From: Portulaca oleracea
Taxonomy: Eukaryota > Streptophyta > Magnoliopsida > Caryophyllales > Portulacaceae
Direction: 5' to 3'
NCBI GenBank assembly: GCA_029582165.1
Contig: CM055875.1
Span: 441,501-505,500 of the forward strand
DNA: 64,000 nucleotides
Every line of letters starts with the position of its first letter. Position 1 is the first letter of the stretch. This document shows positions 34,881 through 47,078 of the stretch, piece after piece. A program made the translations under genes and the position numbers. The notes under the pieces are model-generated. The model had not been told where the DNA came from. It did no database searches and was given only the letters and a program-made list of their open reading frames with translations.

Positions 34881-35367
34881 GTAAGTATCTGTTTACCACT
34901 CGAGAGAGGGAAATCAATGCTATTTTATCCATGTAATTCTCAAACTCGATAACCAAATACCGTTCACTCCTAAAACCGTAAAATTTGTGCTTAGTTTTTC
35001 ACTAGGTTGGCCCGATACTACTCCCGAGCCCTTATTATTTCCATATTTGATTAATTCTTACTTGAAAACTAACCCAAACTTTGTTACTTAGAACCTTTCT
35101 TGAGTCTAAAGACCGAATTTGATCATTAGGGTCACAACTCTTCAAGTCCTAACGGGCGGTGTCCTAGTATGTTCGGAAAATGTTTAACACCTCTCAAGAG
35201 TATGCCACGCGCCACAGATTTTATAAGCAAACGGTGAAAAATCGAGAGGGTAGATGGAGCTAAGGGCAGCCATAGAACCAGTCCCCTAGAAGTGATGTGC
35301 AAGCCCCTAGAAAGACCGAAATTGTGGCAAGAAAATACGAAATGGACCCCGAAATAGCTTCCAAGGA

Positions 35368-35520
35368 ATGGAAGCATCCATAAAGTGCAACAAATGTGGA
35401 AAGACATGCCATCTAGTCAAGGACTGTAGAATTGGGACAAATCAGTGTTTTAGATGTGGAGAAGAAGGGCGTTTCATGTCGAAGTGCCCATACCCGGAGA
35501 AGTCCTCTAATAGGAAGACG
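35368..35520 (+). pseudogene. gag nucleocapsid (CCHC zinc knuckle) fragment
   Basis: Frame 35368-35658 begins MEASIKCNKCGKTCHLVKDC, a CX2CX4HX4C knuckle, then CFRCGEEGRFMSKC, a second knuckle whose His is Arg. This is a detached Gypsy-type gag piece. No adjoining capsid or pol was found. Confidence 0.65.
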
Positions 35521-35859
35521 ACGAAAAACCATAGGAAGACCCCCGCAAAGTTGAACATTTTTTCTCGTCGTTCAGACTTCTATACGTCCGCGGTACGGGG
35601 GTTCGGTGCTGGGGGTTTACTTTTAAAACTCTTTAATGATTTTCAACACATTTCATGAATAATAGTTGTAAAATCACTTTCCTTTTACTTGATGCATCCC
35701 GTAAATCATTAAACTAAACTTCTAAGAGTGAACATCCCCTTGTTCCAACTCTTTAGGATTAGTCCAATTTGTTCACAAAATGTTAGGCTCGGAAGAAAGT
35801 AATTTAGGCAACCATTATTTAGAAATATACAAAATCACCCTAAAGTTGCATCGGTAGAT

Positions 35860-37268
35860 TGTAAAACCATGTTAGACACAATTTATGCGATCCCGGTGTG
35901 TTTTTGTTTGAAAAGGAGTCACCACCCGACTTTTTTAAGGTAAATCCCAAGGAAAAACCTAAAAGAAAACAAAGAAAGACTCCGCCTACGAAACCCAGAA
36001 GTGGATTCGGGGGTAAGGCTATGAACTCGAAAGGTAGGAACCTTTTGAGTTCGTCTCTCACAAAAGGAAAGAATCTACTAAAAGTTATAAAATGTTGTTT
36101 TGATAAAGTTTGGAAGGAAATTAGATTGAAACTTTAAATGATTATTTCATTAAACATGCAAAAGAGAAGAATTACAAGATATACATTATTTACATGAAAA
36201 GAAACACACAAAAATGCTTACATGATGCTTTTTGAGAGAAGCCTTTGCTAGCCTTTCTTGAAGTGCTTAAGACTCACTCTTGAAGTAGCTTCCTTGGATG
36301 ATTTGAATACTCCTCTTGAGGATGCCAAATGAATCAAAACTTAAGATAGAAAAGAGGATGAAAAGGGATGAAAAAGGGATACGAAAAGGCTCTTTTTGTG
36401 GTGTTTTTGGGTAGTATAGGTTTAGGCTTTTTTGGGGGATTTAGTAGTGTTTATGTAAGGATAACGGAGGATGAGACAGGAATGGAGATTAGAGGTTTAA
36501 GAAAGTGGAGAAATGGAGATAGTAATAGTAAAAATATAGTAGAGTTTGGGAAAGAAAGATGGTGGAGTGATATTAGAAAGAGATGAAGAGAGAATGGAGA
36601 TTAAAAGAGAGTGAAGTGAGTGAAAGTATGAAGAGTGTAGAGAGGATATGAGAGGGAATGATGGTGTATGAATTAGTGTCTTTGGCTTCGTTCTTGAGGG
36701 AGTATTTATAGGCTAAGGGAGGCTGCAAGAGGGATGTATGTGTATGCATTTGATGAGCATTGGAGTCAACGATGTTGAAGTCCGATCGGACTTGAGACAA
36801 TGAACCACGTGGACTTTGGATGATGGCTTGCATGGGGGAAGAACTAGGGTGTGAACACCCTTAAAACCGATCAGCCTTGAGAAGGGGGAGGACGAATCTT
36901 GCCTTCGTCCATGCATCTTTGGTCGGTGTGAGTGTGAATGAGGTGTATGCGTAGTTAGCTTGTTCACACTTTGGATGGTGCATGCTTTATTTAGTTTAAC
37001 TGAGTGTTCTTATAAGGTTTCGAACTTGAGACTTCGTGGTGCTTCCTTGCATGTGTCTTTTACGTAGTTTATGCATGGCTGCATGGAGCTTATCTATTAT
37101 GTAAAGACTGTGCATGCAATAGGCTAGGTCCTTCCCATGTGGTGATGCATGTGTTTTCGCATGAACTGGTGCATGTAGAGTGCATGCAAGCAAGAATCTT
37201 AGCTCAACTTCTTTTATTTATTTGCTTATCTCTATATATATTTATGTGCTCAAATACCCAGTGACTAC
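35860..37268 (-). repeat. Tat/Ogre-like LTR, minus orientation
   Basis: The minus strand starts TGTAGTCACTGGGTATTTGA (37268), similar to the LTR start at 54391. It shares GCATGCACTCTACATGCAC with 54.5 kb and has a good TATA box CCTATAAATACTCCC (about 36700-36714). It ends in a GTCGGGTGGTGACTCC motif (about 35930), typical near the 3' end of plant Tat-type LTRs. Many short frames here are not coding. Confidence 0.6.
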
Positions 37269-37489
37269 ACAAAGTCAGGACGACTTTATATAACCACTAA
37301 CCCTGTCACCGTACAAGCAGGTACGGTCATTATTAGCTAATTAAAGATAGACTCTATTCTACTCTATGCACTATTTGACATAGGTACATCCCATTCGTTC
37401 ATTACGCCCAATGTCATTCAATATATAGGGATAATGCCCTAAGAAAGAACGGTGACAGTCACGGTCGGAATGCGTAACGGGCAACATGT

Positions 37490-39209
37490 GTATTGTCAAG
37501 CAACTTACATTGGGTACTTATTTAGGCCCATTTTTAGGCCAAACGCACTTGGACTTAGTCTTTTTCCTCAATTCTGGCTTACTGTTATGCTTTGTACTTG
37601 GTTTTTAGTCCTTTTGTAGGTTTCGTGTGTTATTGGAAGAAATCAAAGCATCGGAGCCATTTTGAGGCTTTTTAGGGGGTCCCAAGGATTTCCCGGGCTA
37701 AGCGAGCCGAAGAACGAGTGGAAAACAAAGTCGGGGCAAAAAAACCCTCTCAAAGGAGCAATTCACGGGCCGTCGCACCCGCTACAAGCTCTGTAGCGGG
37801 CGCGACAAAGCCATCTGTACATTCCCAGTCGGTCGCCTCCGCTACAGTTTTGTAGCGGGCGTTATGCTCAAGGGGAATTCCTTCAGGAGGTCGTCGCGGC
37901 TGCAAAAACTGTGGTGGTGCCCGCGACGTCAGTTGGAGAAAACGCAAGAAGAAACCTTCCAGGAGGTCGTCGCGCCCGTGACACCATTTGGGAAATTCCA
38001 GGAAGAAAACTTCCCTCAGGAAGGTCGTACCCGCGACAAGCCTCGTAGTGACCGCGACCAAGTGTTGTCAAAGAATCGTCCTTGGTTTTCGCTCCGTCGC
38101 GCCCGCGATACTTGCCATCGCGCCTGCGACGACCTGCATTTTTCACGCATTTTGCCGGCTGAAACGGCTACATTTTATGCAACCTCCTAGCTTTGTATAT
38201 ATATGTTTTATAACGATTTTATTTAGAGGGGGGTTGGAGAACTTTTAGAGAGAGAATTAGAGAGTTTTCTACTGTTCATCTAGGGTAATTAGTAAGAGAT
38301 TAGTGAGTGGTTAGTGAATTTGTACTTGGATTCTTGACAGGATTGAAGTTTCCATTGAATATAGAAGTTATTTTCTGCATTGGAGTGTGAAATTTATCCT
38401 TATTCTTGATCATCCTTGGTTCCTATTACATTGCTAACTATTCATTTTCCTTTATCTCTTTTAATTAGTGTTAATTACTAGTTTGATCATCAATTTGTGA
38501 TTGATTGCTCTTGGATCATAGTTTTTGCTATTTTGTTGTCTTGCTAGTGTGTTGATCATGAGTTGCTTTATGATTAATGTTGTCAGTTTAGTAATTAGCA
38601 TGATTAGTGGCTAGAACCCTATGGGTTAAGGGGTAATTAGGGGTGTGGATAGGTGATTATGAATGGGTTAGCACTTTAGTGATTAATTAGGTAGAAAATC
38701 ACTTTCCCACTCCAATCCTTCCCTCGAGTGCGATGTATTTGGATCCGAAAGTTCCCGAATGCATCGAACACTTGTTATGGAAGGTTGGAGATGGGATGGC
38801 TAACGCTCGCCCATGAAAATGGGAAGGAGGTTAGTTAGGGAATACTGTTTCATTAACCCTCCGGGTCCGTAATGGACTTTGAGGTAGTTAATCTGAACTA
38901 TCTTCGAAAGAGGAAGGCCGGTGGGTATTTTCTAACGGAATTACCATTTGATTTTCTTCTCTTGTTGCTCTCTTATTGCAAACTCTACTTCCTTGATCCT
39001 GTTCGCATCCTGAAAATCCCCTGAAACCCATTATCTCACCTTGACTGAACCGTAGTTCGTTCTCTGTTCTGTTTTCGCTATCTATCAACAAAAATCTTGT
39101 TCCTAAGCGATCTTAAACCTTACCTAGACCTAGTTACTTTGACCAAGGCCCCTTACTCCTCATGGAAGAACGAAAAAACAACCGGGTACCAACCCACTTG
39201 CACTACACA
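37490..39209 (+). repeat. 5' LTR of an Athila-like element
   Basis: The 3' end is fixed by CACTACACA followed by AAA and the primer site. The 5' end is approximate. It contains the CpG palindromic module (37750-38140; units such as GTAGCGGGCGCGAC, GTCGCGCCCGTGAC, GTCGCGCCCGCGA) and a TATA-like TGTATATATATG (38194-38205). The sequence around the TATA site resembles that of the 32650 LTR (TATGCAACC..TAGCTTTGTATATATA against TGTAACCAACTTGCTTTGTA). Confidence 0.65.
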
Positions 39210-39212
39210 AAA

Positions 39213-39230
39213 TGGCGTCGTTATCGGGGA
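39213..39230 (+). promoter_or_regulatory. primer-binding site, tRNA-Asp type
   Basis: TGGCGTCGTTATCGGGGA, close to the TGGCGCCGTTG.CGGGGA site usual for Athila/Tat elements. Confidence 0.75.
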
Positions 39231-39499
39231 GCTAGCACCCTTAGTTTTAGTTTCTTGGTTTAAGTTAGTTAAGATTGCTTTCACGCTAGAAATCATATTG
39301 TTTGATGTCTAAAAGGAATTCGATACTTCTTCTATTCTCTTTGGTGCATGCAGGTTCGTCCTAGTGCCTATCGAGCTTCACAGGAGGTCTCGGTCCTTAT
39401 GGCTGAAAAACGAGATGATTCACCCCGTACCTTAGCTTCATTCCATCGTCATGTGCGAGAGGCAGTCCCATCACTTTACCACCGTTACCACCTGATGTT

Positions 39500-40935
39500 G
39501 TGTTCGAATTTAAACCGTACTTGCTTGAAGTCTTCGAAAGCAATCAGTTTCATGTAGAAATATCTGAAAGTCTTATTGCTCATATTGATAAATTCGAAGA
39601 CCAGATTAGTTTCGTGCAGATTCCTGGTTTATCATCAGAATTCATGAAATTGAATTTCTTTTCTTTAACTCTCACGGCAAAGATATGGCTTCAAACGTTC
39701 CCACCTGGCACTTATTCTTCGTGGGAGGTACTTAAAAGAGATTTCCTGCAAAGATTCTTCCCATCTGGTGAAACTTATAGACTCCGGCAAGCTATCGTGT
39801 CTTTTAAACAAGAATCTGAAGAGAATCTTTTCGAAGCATGGGGGAGATTCAAAGGTCTCCAGCGACAGTGTCCACATCACAATTTACCGGATTGGATGCT
39901 ACTTCAACATTTTTATTATGGACTCTGTGGTTCGCTTAAAGAATCGATCGACAACGCATCCAGAGGGATGTTCCGTAAGAAGACCGCGAAGGAAGCCAAC
40001 ATTTTTCTTCATGAACTAGCTCAAAACGCTCCCAATTGGGGAGGCGACCGAAATTCAGGAGAGGGGGCTATTCTTTGGAAGACAACCCCACTATTAAGAT
40101 TCTAATCGCCACCGTCCTTGATATGCAAAAGAAAATGGGGATTGATGGAGCTTCCAACCTGTTGAAGATAGCCCAAGGTATGCAAACCCTTGCATCCACC
40201 TCCGTTCCTAATGTTCATACTTGTAAGTTGCGCTTTGGTCCGCATTCTAAGCATCAATGTACAGAGTTTCATCGAGTAGAGCATGTAAATGTTATCCATC
40301 CATCATATTCCAACCAACCTTTCTCACATTCTTATGGAGACCATGCTCATAGCTATACCACAAACCATTATTCTTCTATTTCTCAACCCTATGACCATCA
40401 CGCAATTATCCAAGAAGAGTTATCATATCAAACCCAACAAACCATCCCGAAACCCCAAATTCCTCAACCATCTCAAGAGTCCATGGTAGAGAAGTTGTTG
40501 CAACAAATTGTGGCAAACCAAGATAGTTATAGGGCTCGTCTTAGAGACCTTGAGACCCATTTGACCCAAGTTGCTCAAGAAACATACCTCTCTCAACCCA
40601 TTCAACCTCAACCTGTCCAAGGGGTGCAAGTTGACGCTGTTACCATACGGAGTGGAAGAAAAGTTGAAAATCCTAAGGTAGAGGAGGAGAATGTGGAAGA
40701 GGAGAGACCTTTGGGAGAGAATGAGGGAGATGTTGTTGATATTACCGAAGAGGAGGATTTGGAAGTTGAGCAAGCTAGTGTTGAGGAGAAAGAGAATGAA
40801 GTTGTGGTTGAAGAAGCTAGGAATGAAAAAAATGAGGAGTTGGATGAGAGGGTAGAACCTATGAAACTGGAGAAAGGGAAAGAAATTTTGAGGGAAGATG
40901 ATTATGAAAGCCCATTGGAGGAACCTGTTCTATAG
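39500..40935 (+). pseudogene. gag: Athila-like gag, frameshifted
   Basis: Two overlapping frames. 39500-40105 has the retrotransposon gag domain: FFSLTLTAKIWLQTFPPGTY, SSWEVLKRDFLQRFFP, FKQESEENLFEAWGRFK, CPHHNLPDWMLLQHFYYGL. The protein then continues in the frame 40036-40935 with TIKILIATVLDMQKKMG, a Gln/His-rich spacer and a Glu-rich tail ending PLEEPVL. So one frameshift lies between about 40036 and 40105. Capsid function in the parent element is expected; this copy is broken. Confidence 0.85.
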
Positions 40936-40949
40936 ACTACCAATTCCTT

Positions 40950-42050
40950 TTCCTGGGAGATTGATTCAACATAAGGCCGAGGCCAAGTTTTCGCGATTTA
41001 TTGAAATGTTGAAGAAACTCTAGGTCAATATTCCTTTTCTGGATGCCATTTCAGAGGTTCCTTCTTTTAAGAAGAATCTTAAGAACCTCTTGACGAACAA
41101 AAGAAAGATAGAGGAGTCGTCGACCGTTCATCTCACAGTTAGCTACAATGCCATCATGGGGAGTAAAACTCCCGAGAAACTAGTCGATCCTAGCAATTTC
41201 TCCATACCGTGCTCTATTGGTGACATGAAGATTGACAAAGCATTATGTGACTAGGGGGCAAGTGTGAGTGTTATGCCACACTCGATCTGCAAAAAGTTGA
41301 ATCTCGATGACTTGTTCCCCCACAACTATAAACTTGCAACTTGCTGACCGAACTGTTAGAAGGCCATTGAGGATATTAAAAGACATCCCGGTGCTAGTGG
41401 GAAGCTTCCTTATCCCTTGCGACTTCGTTATTCTTGAGGTGTATGAAGATTTGAATATTCCCATCATTCTAGGTCGGCCTTTCTTGGCCACTGCAGGTGC
41501 TATGATTGATGTAAAAAGAAGTCGTTTGTCTCTTCATATGGGGAGAAAGCGTATTGATTTTGACCTCGATCCTTCGAGGAGGAACCCTCACAGGGAGTCA
41601 CATTTTAAGGTCAATGTAGTGGTCGGGATTATAGATGAGCATCAAGATGAGCCATACGTGATTGAAGTGGAACCGGATGATTGGGGTGGAGAAAATCACC
41701 CTAAGTTTGTTCATTTCGAGCTATATGGAGATGGATTCACCTCCCGGGACGACTTCTTGAACACAGTACGTTTGATGAAGGAGATTGCTTTAGGTGAAAC
41801 CTATATAGAGAGTATAGGAATGAAAGGACTTATTTTCAAAGGCCTGAGAGACCCGGCAAACCACCAAACATCAAGCTGAATTATCTTCTACTTCCCTCCA
41901 ACCTATCAATTCTCCAGGGAGGCATGCTCCTTACTTACGCAAGGTTAGGAGGCAATGGAAAAGGAAGAAGAAACGTTGGTGGAGGAAGATAAGAAAGTCA
42001 ATACCCTTGATTCCTTCGTGGTTGACTAAACCACCGGAAGTTTTGTTTTG
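40950..42050 (+). pseudogene. Athila-like protease region, broken, element truncated here
   Basis: About 41100-41260 reads SYNAIMGSKTPEKLVDP, IPCSIGDMKIDKALCD, stop, GASVSVMPHSICKKL. The active site normally reads D-L-G-A-S, and the Leu codon has become TAG. A frameshift follows, and 41307-41879 continues with LQLADRTVRRPLRILKDIPV, NIPIILGRPFLATAGA and MIDVKRSRLSLHMG, the second half of the protease. The last coding trace (LTKPPEVLF then TGA) ends at 42051. No reverse transcriptase, integrase or 3' LTR follows. Confidence 0.82.
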
Positions 42051-42059
42051 AGGAAAATT

Positions 42060-43165
42060 TCTCATAGTTACTTTCTAAGGCAATGATGTTTATTTACTAA
42101 TTTTAATTTTATCCTAGATATATGAAACCATTTTTTTTAGTGTAATAAATGTCAAGGAAATAATTAAATGTATACATAATTTTAATTTATCGTCATAACA
42201 TATACTTGATGTAAAATATTACAGAAATAATTAATTTTAAAGTTAACAATATTATGTACTATAAATAATTCACTAGAAATATACTAGTATTAAATCACAC
42301 ATTGTTTTAATAACAAAGGAAATGGATTATTAACAGTAATCATTGTAAAAGGATAATTATTATGGTAATATTAAAAGTGAAAACTTTTATAAAATGATTA
42401 ACCAAACATTTGGAAACTGTTTCTGAGTTTTAAAAGGGTTTCTGAAAATACATCTGCCAAACACAACAATTTCTATAGAATGAGTTTTTCAGAAACTATT
42501 TCCAAAAAGGAATTGCTTAAAAGTTGAAGTTTGACCAAACATGCTCTTAGTTTCAAAGTCAATTTAAATAGAGGAGATACATAAATAACAGTAGTACAAT
42601 TATTGTATGGTTATGAATTAATTTTCAATTATTATTTAAATTGATTATTATCATCAAATTGCATAAAATTGAAAATATCTAGTGCATCACACAAGTTTTC
42701 AAATAGTAATTATTCCCTACATCCCTTAATATTTGTCACTATGAAGTATATATAGACTTTGTACTTAAATTTTATGAACTCTAACCCCCAATTATTCTAT
42801 ATTATATGTAATAATTGCAAATATGAAATTTAACATGGTGGATTTGTCATGAAAAACATTTTCATGTGAAAACATCAATGTAATAATTTCCAAATATAGT
42901 GTGCTAGAAATTAACAATTAACGTGGCACATTGTAAACCATGAGAAGTCAAGAGGCAAGAGGTATAATAAAAAGTGAATGGTAAAAATGTAATATGGAAA
43001 GGAAGAGCATAATTAATGTGTAGTTGATTTGGAAGTAAGTGTGGTACTCGGTAACCACTCCAAGTCCAACTGAAAATGCAGGGACATGATTAGATGAAAA
43101 CAACTGAGAAAACAAAGGCTACTGCTGTCTGCTGGTAATGGGTTGGGTTGGGTTGGGTTGGGTGG
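42060..43165. other. intergenic AT-rich stretch with a possible MITE end
   Basis: No gene is seen. 42713-42745 (TTCCCTACATCCCTTAATAT, then TTGTCAC) resembles one end of a Stowaway-type MITE; I found no clear partner end. A GGTTG run lies at 43141-43164 next to the stop codon of the ankyrin gene. Confidence 0.45.
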
Positions 43166-46100
43166 TCAAAGTGGCATACAACTCACGGCAGCTTCCAGGA
43201 TTCTCCTTGCATCTGTCTCCGGGTCAGCCAGTTCAGCTGGTGTCTGCTACACCAATAACCAAACAAATTTAACCTCATTTTTTCAAATAAGATAAGATAA
43301 CAAACCACCCTCACTATATTAGTATTACTATTACTGCTTTCTTTTACCTTGTCATATGAATTTTTCTTTGTTGGAGATGCTCCATGAGCCAGCAACACCC
43401 TTATAACTTCTGAATGCTCACCTCTTGCTGCATGATGAAGCGGCTGCACCATAAAATAAAGCTACCTCAAACATTCAATTCAACACACCAATCTGGATGC
43501 TTATCCCCAAGTAGTAAAAATGCAAGCCGGTATGTTAACCATAAGTTCAACCAACAATGAACCATGTCAACTATCCTCGGTGCATTATTGTCCAATACCC
43601 TAAAAGTTCACTATATTAGCATCCAAAAATCCTTATATAAATTAAAATATTAACGATTAAAAATTTTTGCATTGAAATTTGGTTGACAAATTAAAAAAAA
43701 ATAAAAGCAGTAACTATTTTTTATTTTATTTTATTAAAAACATGAAAGAAGGATTGAGAATGGGAACTCTTCAGCGTGTCTGAATTGAGTTCTCATGCAC
43801 AGCATTTGTTGTTGGACGAAAACACATATTTTTTGCGCTGTTCCCAAGAGCAGGTTGCTGGCGCAGTATTTGCTCTTCATTACACTTTTTTCAACTAGCC
43901 TAAAGAACATGCCCTAGGAAAACTTAATTCGAGAATGGATCCAGCAGCACAAAGAACAATTTCATGAGCTAAACTAATCTGATACCGGCTAAAAAATAGG
44001 TTGTACCCAGTGGAGTACTTTCCCATGTCTCTTAGGCCAGAGCATGGATGATGGACCTCTACTTACCTTTACAAATTTGTTCCAAGAAAGCTAAACTCTG
44101 TGGCATGGAGTTGTACCAGTAAAGTAAAGATGGGGCATATTCCTTTCACACTTCAGTGGTACAGAGACGACGATGACATTGTACATATTTTCAGAATAGC
44201 CCAAGTGCTAGGAGATTGAGAGACTCATTCATGCAACGACTTAAAATTAGAGATTAGTACCCACAAGATGCACCTGTTTCACAAATGGATTAGGACCACT
44301 ATGTAAGGCAACCGTAACTCTGGCTAAAACAGAACCCCTAAGATTGCAGTTTCTAGGTGGATACAATGTTGTGAACATGCCCCATTATGAGACTCCATTA
44401 GCAGTTGGGCGTGGTGTTGCTCCTCAACCCCCTCTTGATTTACTGCCATAGCCTATTAACTGATTCTCGGCCCGTTGAACTTGCTGAGTTTTTTGCTAAG
44501 CACATTCATGATTTGCATGATGCCGATGTTCAACAAAAAATTGCACTGAGTACTGACAATTATAAACTTGTTGCTACTGTGATTCATGGGAAGTTGCAGT
44601 TTAACGGAGTTGATTATGTGATAATCCGAAGTTGTCCTAAACAATTTACAAAACATTATTTTCGATGGCATTTTGCTCAATAATGTAAATTACTTGGGCT
44701 ACAATAATTACTTGCTTGGCTTCCCTCTTATTTTTCTTTTTATCCTATTTTCACTATCGAGCATTTGACATTTTTTCGGGGTACTTTTGCATCTTCCTAG
44801 TTGTTTGCGAGTTTTCCAGGTGGGTTTGTGACTTCTTCTGCTTCTTACTCATACTATCTCCAGTCGAGCTCACTGTTGTTATGATCTCTGTCGTTGGTAT
44901 TGGCGCCCTTCTTGCCAATAAGATTGTTCGCATTGCTATTAGTTTTCCATAGTTCCTGCTTAACTGGTTTGTTGGACCCGTCATCCGCCTAACCATTCCT
45001 GGTTCCGGCCGATGCTGGTTGTTGTACTCCTGATTCCTTGGGATACATTTCTTCATACCAGCGCTCCAAAGGAGTATTCCTTTCAAGCCGGGGAGAATGA
45101 TAGAAATACATATTAATATATTTAGAAATAATAATTAGATATTTCATATTTTCTAGTTTCCTATTCTTATTAGGAATACTATAGTTTCCTAATTGTTTAG
45201 GAATAATATTCTAATTTCCTATTACTGTTAGGTTTAGTATTAGGTTGGTTATCTACCTACAAATAAGGCCTTTGCGAGCCTTTATGAGACACACTACATT
45301 GATATTGAATATTGAATTATTATGAATTCTTATTGATTATGCACGCAGATGCTAAATTCTTCTCTTTAATTCAACACGGTGATGTTGAATTATTATCTTT
45401 AGTCTTTATTTATTTCCTAGTTCTCTACCAATATAGCACATAAGTAATTAGTTAAGTCATTCCTACCGTGCCCATTGACATGTATCATATCATAAAATTT
45501 TATTTTTTGGCAAAATCATGTGTCTACATTTGAATGTCATGTCTTATGCCTTAATACAGAACAAAGTACTATTTAGAAGTTGAAATACATGTATAGACAT
45601 ATTATTAAATCATGTGAAGGGAATCAATGGATTCTGCAAATGTACCTCATATGATATGTGCATGTAAATTATACTATGTAGCCTAGGTTTTTTTGCATTG
45701 TAAACTACCCACAACAAACTTTACCCATTCTTACCAGTTCTACTTTCTTTTTTATATCTAAAGTCTAAACCTACCTAAATTTTCTTACTTTTAAAAAAAC
45801 TCATTACCTACTTATACCCAAAGCTACCCCAACTCACTCTATACAACTTCTACATGCCCATCAAACTATCAAAGACCGGGCAAGTAATGTTTCCCACCAG
45901 CACAATGAGAGGGTGTGTGAAAGTAAAACATTTACTTTCTTTCAGCAACATAAAATAAACTAAAAAATGGAGATGACATAATGATTATAGATGTAACAGG
46001 ACTAGTGCCGCATGGTAACATATCCAACTCAATTTTGACACCCTAGGAAACCATAAATGTATCAGCATGCACCAATTTCACTTTTGCAATAAATTTACCA

Positions 46101-47078
46101 GTACATTAACTTGTACACACAGTCGTATATGACTTCATTCTTAACAAAAATCTCTGTTGTTGGGGACAATGCTCTAGATAGAACTACTGTGTGGCTTAGC
46201 AAATTGTTTTTCTTACCCACCAACAATATAAATGAATAAGTAAATAGAAATAAATAGATTTATCAATAAGAAAATTTAAGGACAGATTATAAGTAAGGTA
46301 GCTATTACTCCAAATTTTCATTGTTCCATATCCAACCCTGGACAGTTAGAAGAGAACAATACTCGGCGATTGGAATTAAACGACACATACGCACGTCCCC
46401 ATCTGACAACCGTGCCCTTGCTTGAGTAACATAAGAGGGAAGGGAGTGGGTGTCTAGGTTTGAAGAACTTACAGTATCACCTTCAGCATCAACTGTATCA
46501 AGCATTCTTCTAATGCACTCCACATCAGAGGCCTTGCTAATTAGAAGTTGGACAATCTGAGTGAATCCTGTGTTTGCAAAGAAAATCACAAATGAAGAGA
46601 ATATAGAAAGGGGGGAATATGGAACAAAGGCGTTGAAGAAGAAAAAGAAATGTACTCACCGCCAGCACAAGCATCATGCAATGGAATAGCTCCATCTTCG
46701 TCCTCGGCCTCCAATGAAGCACCTCTTTCCAAAAGCAGCTGTAGATGAAGTAGAAATAATCAACTATTCAGACCTTTAACGAACAGGTAATGTTGAAATA
46801 GTTATAGGGAAAAGAACCTGAACACATTGAAGATGACCATAGAGGCAAGTAAGGTGAAGAGCAGTATCGCCATCTTCAACAGGTTCATCAATGTTGGCGT
46901 CGAAATTATCGAGAGCGTGGAGGAGGGCAGTGTAGTCGCCGGAGTGGGAGGCGGAGGCGAGAAGACGGAGGTGAGGAGGAGTGTCGGAATCAGAGTCATG
47001 ATCAACTTCGAAAAGACCATCCTCAACGTCGTTGTCATCATCCTCGATCAAGCCGTTTCTCCGCCCTGGCACCGCCAT
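43166..47078 (-). CDS. small ankyrin-repeat protein, five exons
   Basis: Exons on the minus strand: 47078-46818, 46738-46660, 46567-46473, 43443-43348, 43246-43166 (612 nt, 203 residues plus TGA). They join in frame with GT..AG introns. Residues 1-35 are acidic (MAVPGRRNGLIEDDDNDVED). Ankyrin repeats follow: DGDTALHLTCLYGHLQCVQ, LLLERGASLEAEDEDGAIPL, HDACAGGFTQIVQLLIS, EGDTPLHHAARGEHSEVIRV. The end reads TPAELADPETDARRILEAA. The start is the ATG at 47078; an open stretch 8 codons upstream starts with GTG, so is not used. Plant homologues of this size exist, with unspecified protein-protein interaction roles. The third intron is 3 kb and contains a Gypsy remnant and LTR. Confidence 0.9.
43583..43640. 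repeat. foldback-element end fragment in ankyrin intron 3
   Basis: TTGTCCAATACCCTAAAAGT, then TCACTATATTAGCATCCAAAAA and TCCTTATA, match the right terminus of the foldback element (18815-18853: ATCCAATACCCCTAAAGGTC, then TATATTGTCATCCAATACTCC). Only one end is found here. Confidence 0.5.
44405..44683 (+). pseudogene. Gypsy (chromovirus) integrase C-terminal remnant
   Basis: A plus-strand frame with VELAEFFAKHIHDLHDADVQ, STDNYKLVATVIHGKLQFNG, DYVIIRS. This fits the segment after the integrase core in Reina/Del-type elements (F...IHDLH..., S...YK..AD..R....F..GD.V.VR). It lies opposite to the ankyrin gene, in its third intron. Decayed: no integrase core upstream. Confidence 0.6.
45098..45376 (+). 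repeat. candidate 3' LTR of the intronic Gypsy remnant
   Basis: A purine tract GCCGGGGAGAA precedes TGATAGAAATACATATTAAT. The segment is AT-rich with a plausible transcript start region (CCTACAAATAAGGCC) and ends TTCAACA, giving about 279 bp. No second copy is in the window, so boundaries are inferred. Confidence 0.55.

Larger units (their letters stand above)
34274..34883 (+). mobile_element. Cassandra TRIM retrotransposon (5S rRNA-bearing LTRs), 3' truncated
   Basis: LTR1 is about 34274-34565 (ends GGGGCGTTACA). A primer site TGGTATCTGAGCC follows at 34568-34580, then a short internal region with GAGGACGTTG and a GTGAGGGTTAC tract. LTR2 begins TGTAGTACCCCAGG at 34702 and breaks off about 34883. 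Both LTRs contain 5S rRNA sequence. The element has no coding capacity, as usual for this family, and would be mobilised by other elements. Confidence 0.9.

Noticed and set aside
37750..38248. Several overlapping ORFs on both strands in the GC-rich block
   Set aside because: Open only because CpG-rich repeats lack stops. The block is LTR U3 sequence and has no codon or domain signal.
44754..45086. Minus-strand ORF of 110 codons in the ankyrin intron
   Set aside because: No family motif; it overlaps the Gypsy remnant and its polypurine tract on the opposite strand.
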